Assembly (NCBI GenBank): GCA_020161845.1
Contig: JAIUNK010000024.1
Coordinates: 1 to 63,985, forward strand
Direction: 5' to 3'
Length of the DNA stretch: 63,985 nt
Source of the DNA: Actinomycetota bacterium
GTDB lineage: Bacteria; Actinomycetota; Actinomycetes; Actinomycetales; Dermatophilaceae
The notes under the pieces are model-generated. The model searched no databases. It saw nothing but the letters and a program-made list of their open reading frames with translations, and was not told the DNA's origin. Position 1 is the first letter of the stretch, and each line of letters opens with the position of its first letter. Position numbers and translations under genes: made by a program. Below are positions 16,713-24,758 of this stretch, piece by piece.

Positions 16713-18092
16713 TCAGCGCTCCAATCGGTGTGCCGGTGGGGTCCTGACCCCCTCGGGACTCCGTTCGGAGCGCTCGCGACGCGACGGTCGCGGCAGGGCG
16801 ACGCCGGCGACCACGAGCACCGTCGCGACGCCGCACCACACGAAGGTCGCCCGGGGCCCGATGACCGTCCCGAGCCACCCGCCGGCGATCAGCGCCACCG
16901 TGCCGAGCGCCCGCGCCAGCCCGTTCAGCGCCGCGTTCGCATCGCCGCGCCGGGCGTCCGGCACGCGGTCCACGACCAGCGCCATGAGCAGCCCGTTGGA
17001 GAGCGCGTTGGCGGCGCCGCAGGCGGCCTGCAGGACCAGCAGTACGGCGTAGCTCGGCGCCATCCCGCTCGCCGCGATCAGCACGCCCATCGCCGCGAAG
17101 GCCGCCATGACACCTCGCACCCGCAGGGGTGTCCGATCGATGCGTCCGGCCACGGCCGAGCCGGCCACCGCCCCGGCCCCCAGCGCCACGGTCAGCAGGC
17201 CCACCTGCTCGGCGGGCACGGCCAGCACGTCCCGGAGCAGGAAGATCTCCACGACGTTGACGGCCTCCGTCGTCACGCAGATCGGAATCAGCAGCACGAA
17301 CAGCGGACGCAACACCGGATCGCCGAACAGCAGGGCGAGCCCGCCGCGTCGGCCCTGCTCGGACGCCGGGGCCACCCCAGCCGGCGCCACCCCAGCCGGC
17401 GCCACCCCAGCCGCCGCGCCAGCCGGATCCACCCGGCCCGGGTCGCGGCGCCCACCGCGCCGGGTCCGCACCGCCACAGCGACCACGGCCACCAGGGCGA
17501 ACGTCGCCGCATTGGCCAGGAAGGCGACGCGGTCACCGGCCAGGCCGACGAGCAGCCCGCCCGTCGCGGCCCCGACCGGGGTGGCCACGGCGGCCAGCCC
17601 CTGCTGCAGGGCGATGAGTCGGCCCGCCAGCGCCTCCCCCGCCACCCGAGGGACGAGCGCCGACCAGGTCGGCTGCAACACCGCATGGGCGCTCTGCACG
17701 AGCAACACCAGCACGCACGTCGCGACCAGGTCGTCAGCGACGGCGAGCCCCGCGGCCGCACCCGCCTGCAGCGTGCCACCGAGGACGAGGATGCGCCTGG
17801 AGTCGTACCGGTCCGCGATCCGCCCCGCGACCCCCATGAGCAGCACGATCGGCAGACCGAACGACGCGAGCAGGGCCGTCACCCCCAGCGGACCAAGCCC
17901 CCACGCGTGGGCTCGCAGCAGCAGCGCGATCATCGCGGCCGCGTCGCCTGCGACGGAGATGGCGCGCGCGCCGACGACCAGCGGTACGTCGTGCCGGGCG
18001 CGGCTCGACCACCGTGGCGGCCCCGCCCGCCCATTAGCCGTGAGTGGCCGGTTCGGCGGCGCGACGGGCGAGTCGTGAAGCTCTTCCTTCAT
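16713..18092 (-). CDS. MFS transporter with repeat-derived loop and tail
   Basis: A 459-aa major facilitator, about 12 TM segments, with PLVVGARAISVAGDAAAMIALLL at the first helix and GRIADRYDSRRILVLGGTLQAG at the conserved loop 2-3. The central loop contains three GVAPA repeats (encoded around 17370-17415). The C-terminal tail RRERSERSPEGVRTPPAHR is encoded by a dispersed GC-rich repeat. It is divergent from an ArsR-type regulator, and the left arm of the shared operator covers the annotated ATG, so either translation begins further in or the transcript is nearly leaderless. Confidence 0.85.
   Translation of the reverse strand: MKEELHDSPVAPPNRPLTANGRAGPPRWSSRARHDVPLVVGARAISVAGDAAAMIALLLRAHAWGLGPLGVTALLASFGLPIVLLMGVAGRIADRYDSRRILVLGGTLQAGAAAGLAVADDLVATCVLVLLVQSAHAVLQPTWSALVPRVAGEALAGRLIALQQGLAAVATPVGAATGGLLVGLAGDRVAFLANAATFALVAVVAVAVRTRRGGRRDPGRVDPAGAAAGVAPAGVAPAGVAPASEQGRRGGLALLFGDPVLRPLFVLLIPICVTTEAVNVVEIFLLRDVLAVPAEQVGLLTVALGAGAVAGSAVAGRIDRTPLRVRGVMAAFAAMGVLIAASGMAPSYAVLLVLQAACGAANALSNGLLMALVVDRVPDARRGDANAALNGLARALGTVALIAGGWLGTVIGPRATFVWCGVATVLVVAGVALPRPSRRERSERSPEGVRTPPAHRLER
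16727..16775. repeat. Dispersed GC-rich repeat, copy 2
   Basis: GGTGGGGTCCTGACCCCCTC then CCGTTCGGAGCG aligns with 4013-4057 (same hairpin and same spacing, diverged). Here it is coding and forms the C-terminal tail of the MFS gene. Confidence 0.6.
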
Positions 18093-18123
18093 AGATGTGA
18101 AGATAATGCTTGAGATCTATGAA
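18088..18123. promoter_or_regulatory. Perfect inverted repeat, candidate ArsR-type operator
   Basis: TTCATAGAT (18088-18096) and ATCTATGAA (18115-18123) are perfect 9-bp arms 18 bp apart, in an AT-rich island between the divergent MFS and ArsR genes. The left arm includes the MFS start codon. A small GAAGC/GCTTC dyad follows at 18121-18134. Confidence 0.65.
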
Positions 18124-18164
18124 GCGCAAGCTTCAGGATTTACCGGCCGATTAGGCTGCGCACC

Positions 18165-18851
18165 ATGGCCGAGGACCCGCAGCGAACGCCCGAGGGTGAC
18201 GCCGCCACCACGCGCGCACCACGACGGCGTACCGACGCCCCCCCTCTGGCCATCGCCGACCCGCGCGCCCTCAAGGCGCTGGCGCACCCCGCCCGCCAGC
18301 GCGTCCTCGACCTGCTGCACGACCACGACGCCCCGATCACGGCCACCCAGGCCGCCGCGGAGTGCGGGCTATCCCCGTCGGCCATGAGCTATCACCTGCG
18401 AGCCCTGGAGCGCTGGGGGATCGTCGAGCGCGACGAGACCTCCACGGACGGGCGGGAGCGGCCCTGGCGCGCGGTGGGTTCCTCGATCTCGGTGGGGCCA
18501 CAGGCCCTGGGTGGGGTCGCGGTCGCCGAGGTCAGCGCCTACCTCGCGGCCTTCCTGGCCCCGCTCAACGAGGCCGCGACCCGGATGACGACCAGCCTGT
18601 CCCAGCGTCCGCCCGACGCGCCCGATCACCTGCACGGTTTCATGAGCCGTGGCCGGATGTGGCTCACCCCGAGCGAATTCGCCGAGGTCCAACAGACCCT
18701 GATGGACCTCGTCGACCGATACGCGGACCGCTCGGTCGAGGAACACCCGCCACAGGCCCGGCCCTACGACAGCTACCGGATCCTATTGCCGCTCGACCTC
18801 GACCCCGCGGGCGCACCCGCCGACACGTCCGCAGACCCACCCGCCCGCTGA
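18165..18851 (+). CDS. ArsR-type winged-helix regulator
   Basis: A 228-aa HTH protein. IADPRALKALAHPARQRVLDLL (about residues 29-50) and QAAAECGLSPSAMSYHLRALERWGIVER (63-90) form a typical ArsR/HTH_20 winged helix. No metal-binding Cys cluster is visible, so it probably senses something other than a metal. The C-terminal half is helical and unassigned. It is divergent from an MFS transporter and probably represses it through the inverted repeat at 18088-18123. Confidence 0.88.
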   Translation: MAEDPQRTPEGDAATTRAPRRRTDAPPLAIADPRALKALAHPARQRVLDLLHDHDAPITATQAAAECGLSPSAMSYHLRALERWGIVERDETSTDGRERPWRAVGSSISVGPQALGGVAVAEVSAYLAAFLAPLNEAATRMTTSLSQRPPDAPDHLHGFMSRGRMWLTPSEFAEVQQTLMDLVDRYADRSVEEHPPQARPYDSYRILLPLDLDPAGAPADTSADPPAR

Positions 18852-19371
18852 GCTGTGGCGACGCCGCCGGCGAAAATTCTGTCCGCGGCATGCAACCCAG
18901 CAACCGACTCAGGCGTAATCGAATGGGGAGGGGTATGTCCGACCCAGCGCCCGCCCACAGCGCGCGGGCGCCCTCGGACCGGTAGTGGCGCCGGGGTGAG
19001 CAGGTTCTCACCCCGGCGCCTTTCGCTGCCCGGGGCCGACCCGACGGCCCCAACGCGACGGCCCCGACGCGACGGCCCTGACGCAACGGCCCCGACACAC
19101 GTGATCGCCCGGCGCGCACCCCTCATTGGCCGGCGCATCGGCCTGCGCCGAACGGTTCATTCGCCCCAATTGACGAGCCGCGTCCCACCCTCCGGACCAG
19201 GACGATTGTCCAGTGCTGCCGTTGGGCGCAACGAAAAGACCGTCGAGCGCGCGCCGAACGGTCGGCTGTGACCGGCCCTCACCGCAACGTCGCAGGCAGC
19301 CGGACCGCCACGCGGCGACGTTCATCGCGGGCCCAAACGGACCGCACAGGTTCCTCAGAGGTTGCCTGCCG
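18852..19371. other. Intergenic region with terminator, possible 20-aa ORF and short tandem repeat
   Basis: No convincing gene. A short frame (18923-18985) reads MGRGMSDPAPAHSARAPSDR, with GGGGAGGGG just before its second ATG, and ends next to a strong hairpin. Bases 19039-19097 hold about four copies of a 14-15-bp CGACGGCCC-type repeat. Longer open frames here show no family resemblance and vary with the repeats. Confidence 0.4.
18987..19023 (+). terminator. Strong hairpin terminator
   Basis: The stem GGCGCCGGGGTGAG / CTCACCCCGGCGCC (14 bp, perfect), loop CAGGTT, is followed by TTT. It lies 135 bp after the ArsR-type gene and directly after the possible 20-aa ORF. Confidence 0.75.
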
Positions 19372-20676
19372 ATGGTGCTGGTGGAGCGTTCCCCTGGCCC
19401 CAGCTCCACACCCCTGCACCCCGACCCAGGCCCCGGCCCGGCCCGAAGGACCACCGTGCTCTCCCCCGCAGCATCCCCCGTCGCGAAAGCTCTCGATCCC
19501 GCCCCCACAGCCGCCCACGCCGGCGCGGCGGCGGGGACTCGGCCGCGGCACGCCTGGGTGGACGTGGCGCGCGGCCTGGTCGTGACGATGGTCGTGGTGA
19601 TGCACGTGGGGATCTACCACTACCTGCCGATGACCCAGGGCGAGGGGGCCAACGCCTTCTGGACCGGCGTCAACAGCGTGCTGCAGGTGCTGCGGATGCC
19701 CTCGCTGCTCATCCTGTCCGGCTGGCTCGCGGGCTCCCGCATCCGGGCCGGCCTGGGGGATCCCCGAACGCGCCGCAGCATCGCCGCGAACGCCTACCTC
19801 TACGTCCTGTGGCTGGCCCTCTACACGGTGATCGCCGTCGCCCTCGGGGCGACCACGATGGCCCAGGCGCCGGCCCCCAGCACCTTCCTCGGGCAACTCC
19901 TCACGCCGTACAGCACCCTGTGGTTCCTCGCCGCCCTGGCCTGGTACACCCTTGCCCTCGCCGCCCTCCGGCGCGCCCCCGCCGCCGCCGTGTTGGCCGG
20001 CCTGTTCGCCCTCGGTTGGGTCAGCACCGTGGTGTGGCCGGTGGAGTACGGCCTGTGGGCCAACATTCCGCACATGGCGATCTTCTTCGGGATCGGGGTC
20101 TACGCCCGGCCGGCCATCGAGGCGATCGGCCGGCGCCCGGTCGTCACCCTGGTCGCGGGGGTCGGGGTCGCCACCCTGGCCGGCGAGATCGCCCGGAGCC
20201 TGACCGCGAGCGACCTGCCCGCCTACCCGGCGACGGTCGCGCAATCCCTCGCCGGGGTCGCCGCGGTGTTCGGCGCGGCGTCGCTGCTGACCCGGTACGC
20301 CGAGCGCGCGACGCGACCCCTGGCCTGGGTGGGACGGCGGACCCTGGCGATCTACGTCGGGCACTACCCGGTGATCATGCTGCTCTCGACGGTCTCGGCG
20401 GGCGCGCTGTACGACGTCGACCGCGCCGTGCTCGCCGACGGCCTGGGGGCTTGGCTCTATCCGATCCTGGCCACCGGCATGATCGTGCTGGTCGGCGTGG
20501 TCGCCCGGGAGCTGGCCGGCCGGCTGCGGCTGGGCTGGCTGTTCCAGATGCCCCAGCGCACGCCCCTGGCCCGACCGCTGCGCGCAGCGCTGACCCGACC
20601 GCTGCGCGCGGCCCTGGCCCGACCGCTGCGCATGCCGCTGGCCCGACCGCTGCGGACCCTGGTGCCGGCGCGCTAG
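19372..20676 (+). CDS. Acyltransferase 3/OpgC-like membrane protein with C-terminal repeats
   Basis: A 434-aa membrane acyltransferase. RHAWVDVARGLVVTMVVVMHVGIYHY carries the conserved His of the first TM, then LRMPSLLILSGWLAGSRIR. About ten TM helices follow, ending GRRTLAIYVGHYPVIMLL. The last about 35 residues are four tandem (L/A/T)ARPLRxxL units, very Arg-rich and probably cytosolic, encoded by a 24-bp repeat. The substrate is unknown. The ATG at 19372 is the first that leaves a short N-terminal tail; the frame is open to 19213. The GNAT gene follows after 9 bp. Confidence 0.85.
   Translation: MVLVERSPGPSSTPLHPDPGPGPARRTTVLSPAASPVAKALDPAPTAAHAGAAAGTRPRHAWVDVARGLVVTMVVVMHVGIYHYLPMTQGEGANAFWTGVNSVLQVLRMPSLLILSGWLAGSRIRAGLGDPRTRRSIAANAYLYVLWLALYTVIAVALGATTMAQAPAPSTFLGQLLTPYSTLWFLAALAWYTLALAALRRAPAAAVLAGLFALGWVSTVVWPVEYGLWANIPHMAIFFGIGVYARPAIEAIGRRPVVTLVAGVGVATLAGEIARSLTASDLPAYPATVAQSLAGVAAVFGAASLLTRYAERATRPLAWVGRRTLAIYVGHYPVIMLLSTVSAGALYDVDRAVLADGLGAWLYPILATGMIVLVGVVARELAGRLRLGWLFQMPQRTPLARPLRAALTRPLRAALARPLRMPLARPLRTLVPAR
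20565..20660 (+). repeat. 24-bp in-frame tandem repeat at acyltransferase 3' end
   Basis: Four imperfect copies of CTGGCCCGACCGCTGCGC plus a 6-bp linker encode a positively charged tail. The unit length is a multiple of three, so the copy number can change without frameshift. Confidence 0.8.
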
Positions 20677-20685
20677 CGTTCCGGC

Positions 20686-21639
20686 ATGTCCACGCCCGTC
20701 CCTGCCCAGCCCGGCGAGCGCCTGGCGATCCGGTACGCGGGTCCGTCCGGTCCCACCGAGGGCGTCGGCGAGATCGTGGCCCTCGACGACGTCACCCTCA
20801 CGCTGCTGCCCGACGGCGCCGCCCCCCTGACCGTCCCGCGCGCCGCGATCACCGCCGCCCGGGCGGTCCCGGCCCGGGTCGTCCGCCCGGCCTCCCCGAT
20901 CGAGGACCTGGAGATGCTGGCCGCGCGGGGCTGGCCCGGCGCGGAGCAGGTCCGACTCGGCGGCTGGCTGCTGCGGGCCGGCAGCGGCGCCAGCCGCCGG
21001 GCCAACTCCGCGCTGCCAGCCGGGGACCCGGGATTGCCCGTGGCGGCGGCGGTGGATCGGGTGCAGGAGTGGTACGCCGAGCGCGGGCTGCGCCCGTGCG
21101 TTCAGCTGCCGGAGACGCTCGGGCCGCGCGCACCCGGCTTCCGACGTCCGCCCGATGCGGTCACCGCGGCGCTGACCGAGCGCGGCTGGGCCTCGGAGGC
21201 GCCGACGTTGATGCTGGTGGGCGACATTCGCCGGATGGCGCCGCGGGCCACGACGTACCCGCTGCGCGCCGCCTGGGCCGACGCCCCGGACGAGCCGTGG
21301 TGGCAGCTCGATGGGTCCGACGCCGGGCGGCGCGCCGAGGCGTTGGCCGCTCCGGCGCGCTATCTGACCGTGCGAGAGCAGGCGGGCGGGGTCGTCGCGG
21401 TCGGCCGGATGACGGTGCCGGCGGACTGGTGCGGCCTGACCAACCTGGTGGTCCAGCCCGGCAAACGGGGCCACGGCCACGGTCGCTGGGCCCTGGAGGC
21501 GATGCTGGCCGAGGCGGCCCGGCTGGGCGCGCGGTTCGCCTACCTGCAGGTGCTGGAGGAGAACACGGTGGCCCGGGCGCTGTACGAGACGCACGGCTGC
21601 ACCGCGCACCACCGCTACCGCTACTGGGCTCCGCAGTGA
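20686..21639 (+). CDS. GNAT-family N-acetyltransferase
   Basis: A 317-aa protein. The C-terminal about 100 residues hold the acetyl-CoA motif: LTNLVVQPGKRGHGHGRWALEAML, then YLQVLEENTVARALYETHGC. The N-terminal about 170 residues form a separate region with a possible SH3-like beta segment (GEIVALDDVTLTLLPDG), seen in some actinobacterial GNAT proteins. The acceptor is unknown. It lies 9 bp after the acyltransferase and is probably in the same transcript. Confidence 0.88.
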   Translation: MSTPVPAQPGERLAIRYAGPSGPTEGVGEIVALDDVTLTLLPDGAAPLTVPRAAITAARAVPARVVRPASPIEDLEMLAARGWPGAEQVRLGGWLLRAGSGASRRANSALPAGDPGLPVAAAVDRVQEWYAERGLRPCVQLPETLGPRAPGFRRPPDAVTAALTERGWASEAPTLMLVGDIRRMAPRATTYPLRAAWADAPDEPWWQLDGSDAGRRAEALAAPARYLTVREQAGGVVAVGRMTVPADWCGLTNLVVQPGKRGHGHGRWALEAMLAEAARLGARFAYLQVLEENTVARALYETHGCTAHHRYRYWAPQ

Positions 21640-21702
21640 GATGCCCGGAGTGAGAGTGCGATGCCCGGAGTGAGAGTGCGATGTCCGGAGTGAGACGGAG
21701 AA
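21635..21702. repeat. 20-bp tandem repeat after GNAT gene
   Basis: Three near-identical units of GATGCCCGGAGTGAGAGTGC begin at the GNAT stop codon. They are non-coding. Confidence 0.8.
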
Positions 21703-21727
21703 GTGCACGTCCGAGTTTTCGCGATGA

Positions 21728-21746
21728 ATACCCCCAGGGGTATAGT
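21728..21746. promoter_or_regulatory. CsoR/CstR-type operator with overlapping -10
   Basis: ATACCCCCAGGGGTAT has perfect 7-bp arms (ATACCCC/GGGGTAT). This is the sequence type bound by copper-sensing CsoR and persulfide-sensing CstR repressors. It runs into TATAGT (21741-21746), a good -10 box, so binding would block the promoter. The downstream genes are sulfur-related, which favours a CstR-like sensor (inference). No such regulator gene is in the window. Confidence 0.75.
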
Positions 21747-21800
21747 GCGGATGTCGAAGACGACGCGGCACCCGCCGCCCCATCCCGCTGAGGAGAACTC

Positions 21801-21962
21801 ATGTGTCGTGCAGTGACCTGCAAAAAGTGCGGTAAGACCACGTGGGCCGGCTGCGGCCAGCACGTGGACCAGGTGATGGCCGGCGTGCCGTCCGCGAAGC
21901 GGTGCACGTGCGTGCGGGAGAGCTCGGGCGGCGGATTCTTCGCCAAGCTCTTCGGCCGCTGA
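21801..21962 (+). CDS. Small Cys-rich (zinc-ribbon-like) protein, 53 aa
   Basis: Starts MCRAVTCKKCGKTTWAGCG and continues QHVDQVMAGV, then KRCTCVRE and a Gly/Phe tail. Seven cysteines in CxxC-like pairs suggest metal or sulfur binding. Small proteins starting MCRAVTC are common in actinomycetes and lack a defined role. An AGGAG site 7 bp before the ATG supports translation. It is too short for routine ORF calling. It is first behind the CsoR/CstR-type operator and 132 bp ahead of the CoA-disulfide reductase gene. Confidence 0.82.
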   Translation: MCRAVTCKKCGKTTWAGCGQHVDQVMAGVPSAKRCTCVRESSGGGFFAKLFGR

Positions 21963-22094
21963 GGCGCGAAGTCGCGAGAAGCTGAGTCGGGCAGCCCAGT
22001 CGCGCAACACAGCCGGGGGTCGCTGAGTCTGCAGCACCCACCGGCCGCGGCACCCACCGGCCGCCCGGCCGAGCGCATCGAGGAAGGATCGGAC

Positions 22095-23735
22095 ATGAAG
22101 GTCGTCATCGTCGGAGGCGTCGCCGCAGGCATGTCGGCGGCCACCCGGCTGCGGCGTCGCGACGAGGACGCTCAGATCGTGGTCTTCGAACGCGGGGAGC
22201 ACGTCTCGTTCGCCAACTGTGGGCTGCCCTATTACGTGGGCGGCGTCATCACCGAACGGGACGCCCTGCTGCTGCAGACGCCCGCGAGCCTGGCGGCGCG
22301 CTTCCGCATCGACGTCCGGACCCGCCACGAGGTCGTCGCCATCGACCGGGCGGCCAAGACGGTGCGGGTGCGGGACCTGGCCGCCGGCACCGAGTCGAAC
22401 GAGTCCTACGACGCCCTGGTCCTCGCCCCGGGGGCGGCCCCGTTCGTCCCGGACTTCCCCGGCGCCGAGCGCGCCCTGGCGCTGCGCAATATCGCCGACG
22501 TCGACCGCATGCACGCGGCGGTGGCCGAGCAGCCCCGCACCGCCGTGGTGCTGGGTGCCGGGTTCATCGGCCTGGAAATGGCGGAGAACCTCGTCAAGCG
22601 TGGTGTCAGGGTCACCGTCGTCGAGCTCGCCGACCAGGTGCTGGCCCCGCTCGACCCCGAGATGGCCGCGCTGGTCCAGCAGCGGCTCACCGATCAGGGC
22701 GTACGGGTGTGCACCGGGACGCAGGTCAGCGCGTACGACGGCAGCTCGGCCACCCTCGCGGACGGCAGCACGGTGCCGGCGGACCTGCTGATCGCGGCGA
22801 TCGGCGTGCGGGCCGAGTCCACCCTGGCGGCCGACGCCGGCCTGGCGATCAACGCCCGCGGCGGCATCGTCGTCGACGAGCAGCAGCGCACCAGCGACCC
22901 GGCCGTCTACGCCGTCGGGGACGCGGCCCAGAAGCGGGACGCCATCGACGGCGGCCCGGCCATGGTGCCCCTGGCCCAGACCGCGAACCGGCACGGCCGG
23001 CTGGTCGCCGACGTCATCACCGGTCGGGTCGGCGCCGCCGCTCCGGTGCTCGGCACCGCGATCGTCGGGCTGTTCGGGCTGGTGGTGGCGGCCACCGGAT
23101 GGAACGAGAAGCGGTTGCGGGCCGCCGGCCGAGCGATCCGGGTGATCCACACCCATCCCGCCGACCACGCCGGTTACTACCCCGGCGCGCAGCAGATGAG
23201 CCTGAAGCTGCTGGTCGACGCGGACACCGACGCGATCCTCGGCGCCCAGGGCGTCGGCGGGGCCGGCGTGGACAAGCGCATCGACATCATCGCCACGGCG
23301 ATCCGCGGCGGCCTGACCGCGAGCGACCTCGCCGACCTGGAACTGGCCTACGCCCCGCAGTTCGGTTCGGCCAAGGACCCCGTCAACATGCTCGGCTTCA
23401 TCGCCGACAACATGGCCACCGGCATGGCCGAGACGATCCAGTGGCACGAGCTGCCCGTCGCGGTCGAGGCGGGCGCCGCGGTGCTGGACGTGCGCTCCCC
23501 CAGCGAGTTCGCCGACGGGGCGATTCCCGGTGCGGTCAACATCCCCGTGGACGAGCTGCGCGACCGCCTCGCCGAGGTGCCGGACGGCGACCTGGTGGTG
23601 CACTGCGCCGTCGGGCTGCGCGGCTATATCGCCGCCCAGATCCTCACCCAGCGGGGCCGCCGCGTGCGCAATCTCGACGGCGGCATCCGGACCTGGGCCG
23701 CGATGAATCCGAACGGATCGACACGCCCAGCCTGA
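22095..23735 (+). CDS. CoA-disulfide reductase with C-terminal rhodanese domain
   Basis: A 546-aa FAD enzyme of the CoADR-RHD type. FAD motif VIVGGVAAGMSAATRLRR, single redox cysteine Cys42 in SFANCGLPYY, NAD motif VVLGAGFIGLEMAENL (about 150-165), then a rhodanese domain from about 455 with LDVRSPSEFADG and catalytic Cys504 in VVHCAVGLRGY. Known members reduce CoA persulfide/polysulfide or CoA disulfides with NAD(P)H, protecting against reactive sulfur. It lies behind a CsoR/CstR-type operator and is probably induced by persulfide stress. GAGGAAGGA precedes the ATG. Confidence 0.93.
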   Translation: MKVVIVGGVAAGMSAATRLRRRDEDAQIVVFERGEHVSFANCGLPYYVGGVITERDALLLQTPASLAARFRIDVRTRHEVVAIDRAAKTVRVRDLAAGTESNESYDALVLAPGAAPFVPDFPGAERALALRNIADVDRMHAAVAEQPRTAVVLGAGFIGLEMAENLVKRGVRVTVVELADQVLAPLDPEMAALVQQRLTDQGVRVCTGTQVSAYDGSSATLADGSTVPADLLIAAIGVRAESTLAADAGLAINARGGIVVDEQQRTSDPAVYAVGDAAQKRDAIDGGPAMVPLAQTANRHGRLVADVITGRVGAAAPVLGTAIVGLFGLVVAATGWNEKRLRAAGRAIRVIHTHPADHAGYYPGAQQMSLKLLVDADTDAILGAQGVGGAGVDKRIDIIATAIRGGLTASDLADLELAYAPQFGSAKDPVNMLGFIADNMATGMAETIQWHELPVAVEAGAAVLDVRSPSEFADGAIPGAVNIPVDELRDRLAEVPDGDLVVHCAVGLRGYIAAQILTQRGRRVRNLDGGIRTWAAMNPNGSTRPA

Positions 23736-23756
23736 CCGACCTATGCTCGGTAGCGA

Positions 23757-23767
23757 GCGAAAGGCCA
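23757..23767. promoter_or_regulatory. Shared motif GCGAAAGGCCA, copy 1
   Basis: The same 11-mer occurs at 30899-30909. These are the upstream regions of the kinase-kinase-aldolase operon and of the SIS/deacetylase operon respectively. It is a candidate half-site for the DeoR regulator encoded between them. Confidence 0.45.
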
Positions 23768-23831
23768 ACTTAGCGCGCAGCGTCAATCATCGACGCCTCG
23801 CTGCCGGCCTGGGCGGGAAGGCGGGGTCACG

Positions 23832-24758
23832 GTGGCAGAGGTGGTCGACGTTGCCGCGGTCGACATCGGGGGCTCGCGCCTCAAGGCCGCCATCGTCCGT
23901 TCGGACGGCACCTACGAGTTGGCCCGTACCCTGCCGACCCCGCCTGACCTGGAGTTCCGCCTCGGCGAGGTGGTCGGGGACGTCGTCGCCGGGCTGACCC
24001 GCGACCTCGGCCGGCCGCCCGCCGCGGTCGGCCTGGCCGCCCCCGGCCTCGTCGACGACACCCGCGCACTGGGCGTCTTCTCGGCCAACCTGGGCTGGCG
24101 CGCCCTCGACCTGCGGCGCCCGGTCGCCATGGCGACCGGACTGCCCGTCGCCGTGGGCCACGACGTCCGGGCCGGGCTGCTGGCCGAGTGTTGGCTGGGC
24201 GCGGCCACGGACTGCTCGGACGTCGCGTTCGTCCCGATTGGCACCGGCGTGGCCGCGGCCTTGCTCGTCGACGGCCGCGAGCTGGTCGCCGGCGGCTTCG
24301 CCGGGGAGATCGGCCATGTCGTCGTCGTCCCCGACGGCCCCGCCTGTGGCTGCGGTGGTCGCGGCTGCCTGGAGGCGGTGGCGGCGGCACCCGCGATCGC
24401 CCGGGCCTACGCGCAGCGGGCCGGACTCGACCCCACGGCGGCCGCCGGCTGCGACGCACAAGCGGTGGCCGCCCTGGTGGCGGCCGGGGACCAGGTGGCC
24501 GACGCGGTATGGACCGAGGCCGTGGACCACCTGGCCCGCGTGCTGGCCACCGTCGCGCTCGCCGCCGGGACGCAGCAAATCGTCGTCGGCGGCGGCCTGG
24601 CCCAGGCCGGTGAGGTGCTGCTGAGCCCGCTGCAGGCGCGGATCACGACGTACGGCGGCGCGCTGCGTCCCCTTCGCGTCGTGGCGGCCGCGCTCGGTGA
24701 CTTCGCGGGCTGCCTGGGCGCCGGCCGCCTCGCCCTGCGCCTGCTGGCGGCGCCATGA
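23832..24758 (+). CDS. ROK-family sugar kinase (probable N-acetylhexosamine kinase)
   Basis: A 308-aa ROK protein without an HTH domain, hence a kinase. VAAVDIGGSRLKAAIV is the ATP phosphate loop, FAGEIGHVVVVPDGPACGCGGRGCLEAVAA carries the zinc-binding CGCGGxGC motif, and the typical ROK glycine-rich segment GTQQIVVGGGLAQAG follows. By context it would phosphorylate an N-acetylhexosamine (GalNAc or GlcNAc) at C6, as AgaK/NagK do. GTG start. The PfkB gene overlaps its stop (ATGA). Confidence 0.87.
   Translation: MAEVVDVAAVDIGGSRLKAAIVRSDGTYELARTLPTPPDLEFRLGEVVGDVVAGLTRDLGRPPAAVGLAAPGLVDDTRALGVFSANLGWRALDLRRPVAMATGLPVAVGHDVRAGLLAECWLGAATDCSDVAFVPIGTGVAAALLVDGRELVAGGFAGEIGHVVVVPDGPACGCGGRGCLEAVAAAPAIARAYAQRAGLDPTAAAGCDAQAVAALVAAGDQVADAVWTEAVDHLARVLATVALAAGTQQIVVGGGLAQAGEVLLSPLQARITTYGGALRPLRVVAAALGDFAGCLGAGRLALRLLAAP

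Noticed and set aside
18855-19271. 138-codon frame in the intergenic gap
   Set aside because: It runs through a terminator hairpin and a short tandem repeat and shows no recognisable domain.
19279-21783. 834-codon minus-strand frame opposite the acyltransferase and GNAT genes
   Set aside because: Composition is shadow-like (Gly/Arg/His/Gln-rich) and both plus-strand genes have conserved motifs.
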